Below, one piece after another: positions 7,109 through 9,644 of a DNA stretch of 9,644 bases. The DNA lies in contig JAFMBU010000057.1 in the NCBI GenBank assembly GCA_017858295.1, positions 1 to 9,644 on the forward strand, in the 5' to 3' direction. The stretch comes from Porticoccaceae bacterium (GTDB lineage Bacteria; Pseudomonadota; Gammaproteobacteria; Pseudomonadales; Porticoccaceae). Each line of letters begins with the position of its first letter. The first letter of the stretch is position 1. A program made the translations under genes and the position numbers. Under the pieces are notes generated by a model. It was not told where the DNA came from. It searched no databases and was given only the letters and a program-made list of their open reading frames with translations.

Positions 7109-8133
7109 TATTCTTCGTCCTGACTGGCAAGGATATTGCGATAATTCAGCAATCTAATCGGCAGGATTTTTCCCTCTTCCGCCGCCGCCAGCAGTGCGCA
7201 ACCCAATTCAACCGAATGTTTGCAATCTCTAAATTTGCAGTAGCCGAGAAAGGGCCTGAACTCGATAAAACCATCGATAATCTGCTCATCACTTAAATTG
7301 GTCACAGCAAATTCGCGAATGCCGGGGGAGTCGATCAGATGACCGCCATTTTCGAGATGAAATAGCCGTGATGCGGTAGTGGTATGTTGGCCTTTGTCCT
7401 TGCCGGCGGAGAGTTCGCCAACCAAGATATTGGCGTCAGGTTGCAGTTCATTGATCAGCGATGACTTGCCGACACCGGACTGACCGACAAATACCGAGGT
7501 GTGCGCAGCCAAATAGTCTTTCAATTCTTTAAGACCCTCGCCAGTGGTGGCTGAAACGCAAAGCACCTCATAACCCACGGTTCGGTAATCTTTTAACAGT
7601 TGCTCAACCTTGGGAAAGTCACTGTCGCTGAGCATATCGAACTTATTGATGATCAATACAGGTTTAATGCCCTGGGCTTCTGAGGCAATCAGATAGCGGT
7701 CGATAAGATTGCTATAGGGAGTCGGCTTAGCGGCAAAGACAATGGCAATGCGGTCCACATTGGCTGCCACTGGTCGCAGCTTGCCGTAGGGGTCAGGGCG
7801 CAGCAGTTCTGAATCTCGTGGCTCTCTGGCCACCACAACGCCAACAGGCTCGGCATAGCGCCATACCACGCGGTCGCCGGTCACCAGAGGTTCGAGATTG
7901 GTGCGCAGATGGCAGCGGTAAATATTGCCTTTAAAGCGATCTTCTAGACCTTCGATATCCACCTGGGCGCCAAAGTTGGTGATCACTGTTCCCCGTATCT
8001 CTGGACCCAGTTGAGTGAGATTCTCAAGCTGCTCTTCAGATACGGATTTTTTGCTAATAGCCCGCGCTCGACGTCTCTCCTGAATCGTTTGAATACGACC
8101 TTTCTGCTGTTTACTGAGATTGCGTTTGGCCAT
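7108..8133 (-). CDS. rsgA: Ribosome small subunit-dependent GTPase RsgA
   Basis: This is a 341-residue circularly permuted GTPase that acts in late maturation of the 30S ribosomal subunit. Seen, in the permuted G4-G1-G3 order: NKFD at 163-166, the P-loop GQSGVGKS at 217-224, GQHTTT at 248-253 and DSPG at 268-271. A C-terminal zinc site follows with C299, C304, H306 and C312 in CKFRDCKHSVELGC. An OB-fold domain fills about 45-120, and the basic N-terminus (MAKRNLSKQQKGRIQ) is typical. The start at 8133 was chosen because it gives that N-terminus and has GAGAG 5 bases upstream. The frame could open at a GTG at 8229, but the extra 32 residues match nothing expected and would reach to 13 bases from orn. 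It is the first gene of the rsgA-rhdA-psd run. Confidence 0.95.
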   Translation of the reverse strand: MAKRNLSKQQKGRIQTIQERRRARAISKKSVSEEQLENLTQLGPEIRGTVITNFGAQVDIEGLEDRFKGNIYRCHLRTNLEPLVTGDRVVWRYAEPVGVVVAREPRDSELLRPDPYGKLRPVAANVDRIAIVFAAKPTPYSNLIDRYLIASEAQGIKPVLIINKFDMLSDSDFPKVEQLLKDYRTVGYEVLCVSATTGEGLKELKDYLAAHTSVFVGQSGVGKSSLINELQPDANILVGELSAGKDKGQHTTTASRLFHLENGGHLIDSPGIREFAVTNLSDEQIIDGFIEFRPFLGYCKFRDCKHSVELGCALLAAAEEGKILPIRLLNYRNILASQDEE

Positions 8134-8138
8134 TAATG

Positions 8139-8143
8139 CTCTC
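8139..8143 (-). promoter_or_regulatory. rsgA: Ribosome-binding site fixing the rsgA start
   Basis: Read on the - strand this is GAGAG, ending 5 bases before the ATG at 8133-8131. It favours the 341-residue form of RsgA over a longer reading frame from a GTG at 8229. Confidence 0.6.
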
Positions 8144-8158
8144 GCGGATTTGGGTTGT

Positions 8159-8174
8159 ACGCCATCTCTGGCGT
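8159..8174. promoter_or_regulatory. Inverted repeat 1 in the rsgA/orn divergent region
   Basis: ACGCC (8159-8163) and GGCGT (8170-8174) are perfect complements around 6 bases. It lies in the 109-bp space between two divergent genes, where operators would be expected. Short arms mean chance occurrence is possible, and no known regulator site is recognised. Confidence 0.25.
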
Positions 8175-8186
8175 TATCGGCTGCAA

Positions 8187-8201
8187 GGATATAGCATATC
8201 C
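8187..8201. promoter_or_regulatory. Inverted repeat 2 (GGATAT-AGC-ATATCC) in the rsgA/orn divergent region
   Basis: Perfect 6-base arms sit around a 3-base centre. The A/T core holds -10-like hexamers on both strands (such as GATATA and TATGCT), so this may be part of promoter sequence for orn, rsgA or both, and not an operator. No convincing -35 partner was found on either strand. Confidence 0.3.
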
Positions 8202-8242
8202 GCCTCGAGGAACATTTTGCTAACCCCACTTGGAAGATTTAG

Positions 8243-8809
8243 ATGACCGCTGTAACCACCAATGCCAACTCTGACCCGCTGAATTTAATCTGGATCGACC
8301 TGGAAATGACTGGATTGAGCCCTGAACATGATCGGATTATTGAAATTGCCACAGTGGTCACCGACAAAGATCTCAATGTTCTGGCTGAGGGGCCAATGAT
8401 CGCAGTGCATCAGTCAGATGAATTACTCGATGGCATGGATGAGTGGAATACACGCCAGCATGGCGGATCCGGCCTCACCGAAAGGGTACGTCAGAGTGTC
8501 GTGACTGAGGCGGAAGCAGAATTAGCTACCATTGAATTTTTGCGCCAATGGGTGCCTGAGGGTAAGTCGCCCATGTGTGGCAATTCGATCTGTCAGGACC
8601 GACGCTTTTTAGCCAACTATATGACTGACTTGCAGCGTTTTTTTCACTATCGCAATTTAGATGTCAGTACGCTGAAAGAGTTGGTCCAACGCTGGAAGCC
8701 GGAACTGGCCAGTGGCTTTAAAAAGCGTGGCAGCCATCTGGCCATGGATGATATCTACGATTCGATTTGCGAGCTGGAATACTATCGGGAAGTGTTTATT
8801 AAGCTTTAA
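8243..8809 (+). CDS. orn: Oligoribonuclease
   Basis: This is a 188-residue 3'-to-5' exonuclease of the DEDDh family that degrades very short RNAs, chiefly dinucleotides, to mononucleotides in the cytoplasm. In related bacteria it also clears pGpG, the linear product of cyclic-di-GMP breakdown. Seen: D19 and E21 in LIWIDLEMTGL, D119 in CQDRRF, H165 and D170 in SHLAMDDI, which together are the DEDDh set; and YLD-type segment NLDVSTLKEL at 138-147. The sequence follows E. coli Orn closely along its whole length, with seven extra residues at the N-terminus. A cysteine (C117) replaces the glycine usual just before QDRRF. GGAAG lies 6 bases before the ATG. It is divergent from rsgA and its 3' end overlaps queG. 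Confidence 0.97.
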   Translation: MTAVTTNANSDPLNLIWIDLEMTGLSPEHDRIIEIATVVTDKDLNVLAEGPMIAVHQSDELLDGMDEWNTRQHGGSGLTERVRQSVVTEAEAELATIEFLRQWVPEGKSPMCGNSICQDRRFLANYMTDLQRFFHYRNLDVSTLKELVQRWKPELASGFKKRGSHLAMDDIYDSICELEYYREVFIKL

Positions 8810-9644
8810 AAAACTTTACGCTGCCATTACTGGATTGCTGCTTAGGCTTCTGGTGCTGATGAAGAGCCCAAAGAACATGTTCTCGCACTAGGGCAGAAGG
8901 ATCATCAATTCGTTTATTTAATGCATCGATTATTTTCTCTGATTTCGGCGCATTGCCCAGTCCCACTGAGAGATTGCGCAGCCAGCGCTGATAGCCAATA
9001 CGGCGAATCGGCGAACCCTCGGTGTTGTTCAAAAACTCTTCTTCAGTCCATTCAAACAGTGTCACCAAATCTGAGTTATCCAGATTGTGCCTTGGGGAAA
9101 AATCCATTTCTTGGGTTTTCGAAGAATAGCGATTCCAGGGACAGATAATCTGGCAATCATCGCAACCAAATACTCGATTGCCCATCAGCGGGCGCAACTC
9201 TTCCGGAATCGGCTCCTGACTTTCGATGGTCAGATAGGAAATACATCTGCGTGCATCCAGCACATAGGGTTCGGGAAAGGCATCGGTGGGGCAGACTTTA
9301 AGACAGGCGCGACAGTTGCCGCACTTATTGGTTTGAGCGCTGACATCAACTGGCAATTCCAGGGAAATATAAATCTCCCCAAGAAAAAACCAAGAGCCGG
9401 CTTTGTCATTAAGCAGCAGGGTATTTTTGCCGATCCAGCCGAGTCCGGCCTGTTCGGCTATGGGCTTTTCCATCACTGGGGCACTATCCACAAAGGGTCG
9501 CTGAGTTAACTGCAGATGATTGAGTCCGAGAAAATCTATTTCACTTTCGATTTTTTTGCCTAACTTTGCTAGGCGTTTGCGGATCAGTTTGTGATAGTCA
9601 CGACCCAGTGCATACCTTGATATATAAGCTTTATTGTCGTCCTT
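8799..9644 (-). CDS. queG: Epoxyqueuosine reductase, N-terminus outside window
   Basis: This is the last 281 residues of the cobalamin-dependent, Fe-S enzyme that reduces epoxyqueuosine to queuosine at the wobble position of tRNAs, the final step of queuosine synthesis. The frame stays open to the window edge at 9644, so a GTG at 9491 is an internal valine codon and the true start lies beyond. Seen: ISRYALGRDYHK near the partial start; VDSAPVMEKPIAEQAGLGW from partial residue 52, whose aspartate aligns with the proposed catalytic acid; and two ferredoxin-like cysteine sets for two 4Fe-4S clusters, C108-C111-C114-C118 (CGNCRACLKVCP) and C161-C164-C168 (CDDCQIICP), with C134 also available. The C-terminal DPSALVREHVLWAL is a HEAT-like helix pair usual in QueG. 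The last 11 bases overlap orn. About 90 residues are missing at the N-terminus. Confidence 0.95.
   Translation of the reverse strand, partial: KDDNKAYISRYALGRDYHKLIRKRLAKLGKKIESEIDFLGLNHLQLTQRPFVDSAPVMEKPIAEQAGLGWIGKNTLLLNDKAGSWFFLGEIYISLELPVDVSAQTNKCGNCRACLKVCPTDAFPEPYVLDARRCISYLTIESQEPIPEELRPLMGNRVFGCDDCQIICPWNRYSSKTQEMDFSPRHNLDNSDLVTLFEWTEEEFLNNTEGSPIRRIGYQRWLRNLSVGLGNAPKSEKIIDALNKRIDDPSALVREHVLWALHQHQKPKQQSSNGSVKFFKA

Noticed and set aside
7060..7296. Open frame on the + strand across the rsgA/rhdA junction
   Set aside because: It lies opposite two well-conserved genes, resembles no known protein, and its extent is explained by the codon pattern of the genes beneath it.
8134..8229. N-terminal extension of RsgA from a GTG codon at 8229
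   Set aside because: The extra 32 residues do not look like any RsgA N-terminus, and the ATG at 8133 has both a ribosome-binding site and the expected start of the protein.
9484..9492. Sequence one base away from a DnaA box (CTATCCACA)
   Set aside because: It is a single imperfect copy inside conserved queG coding sequence, with no cluster or A/T-rich unwinding region near it.
9087..9509. 140-codon open frame on the + strand opposite queG
   Set aside because: queG on the other strand carries all expected Fe-S and active-site motifs. The opposite frame shows no recognisable domain and has no clear ribosome-binding site.
1..9644. A new multi-gene defence, mobile or biosynthetic system
   Set aside because: Every gene except the degenerate HD-GYP protein is a recognised housekeeping gene in a familiar order, and there are no transposases, integrases, toxin-antitoxin pairs or direct-repeat boundaries.

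Overview
This window is a stretch of ordinary, tightly packed chromosome from a gammaproteobacterium. Nine protein genes are visible, two of them cut by the window edges. Protein sequences and gene order (gltB-gltD-hemE, then psd-rhodanese-rsgA facing orn, then queG) resemble Pseudomonas and related aquatic gammaproteobacteria. Base composition looks roughly balanced and junctions are very short, so a marine or aquatic lineage with a compact genome is plausible. This placement is an inference from protein resemblance and synteny, not a phylogeny.

Left block, + strand (1-3802): the 3' part of gltB, then gltD, encode the two subunits of NADPH-dependent glutamate synthase (ammonium assimilation through GS-GOGAT). 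hemE (uroporphyrinogen decarboxylase, heme synthesis) follows after a 102-bp gap. That gap begins with two back-to-back hairpins, the first of which spans the gltD stop codon.

Centre (3803-5379, + strand): a 128-bp gap carries a plausible sigma70 promoter and a large nested inverted repeat. After it comes a 482-residue DUF3391/HD-GYP protein. It has the fold signature of a cyclic-di-GMP phosphodiesterase, but most of its metal-binding residues are replaced, so it is probably a non-catalytic member. It is the least routine gene here.

Right block (5384-8133, - strand): read in its own direction this is rsgA (ribosome-assembly GTPase), then an RhdA-type rhodanese overlapping it by one base (TAATG), then psd (phosphatidylserine decarboxylase). 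orn (oligoribonuclease, + strand) diverges from rsgA across a 109-bp gap holding two short palindromes. queG (epoxyqueuosine reductase, - strand, N-terminus outside the window) converges on orn with an 11-bp tail-to-tail overlap.

No tRNA, rRNA, CRISPR array, insertion sequence, prophage or defence system was seen. No undescribed multi-gene system is evident. The items most worth a second look are the degenerate HD-GYP protein and the structured leader or terminator in front of it.
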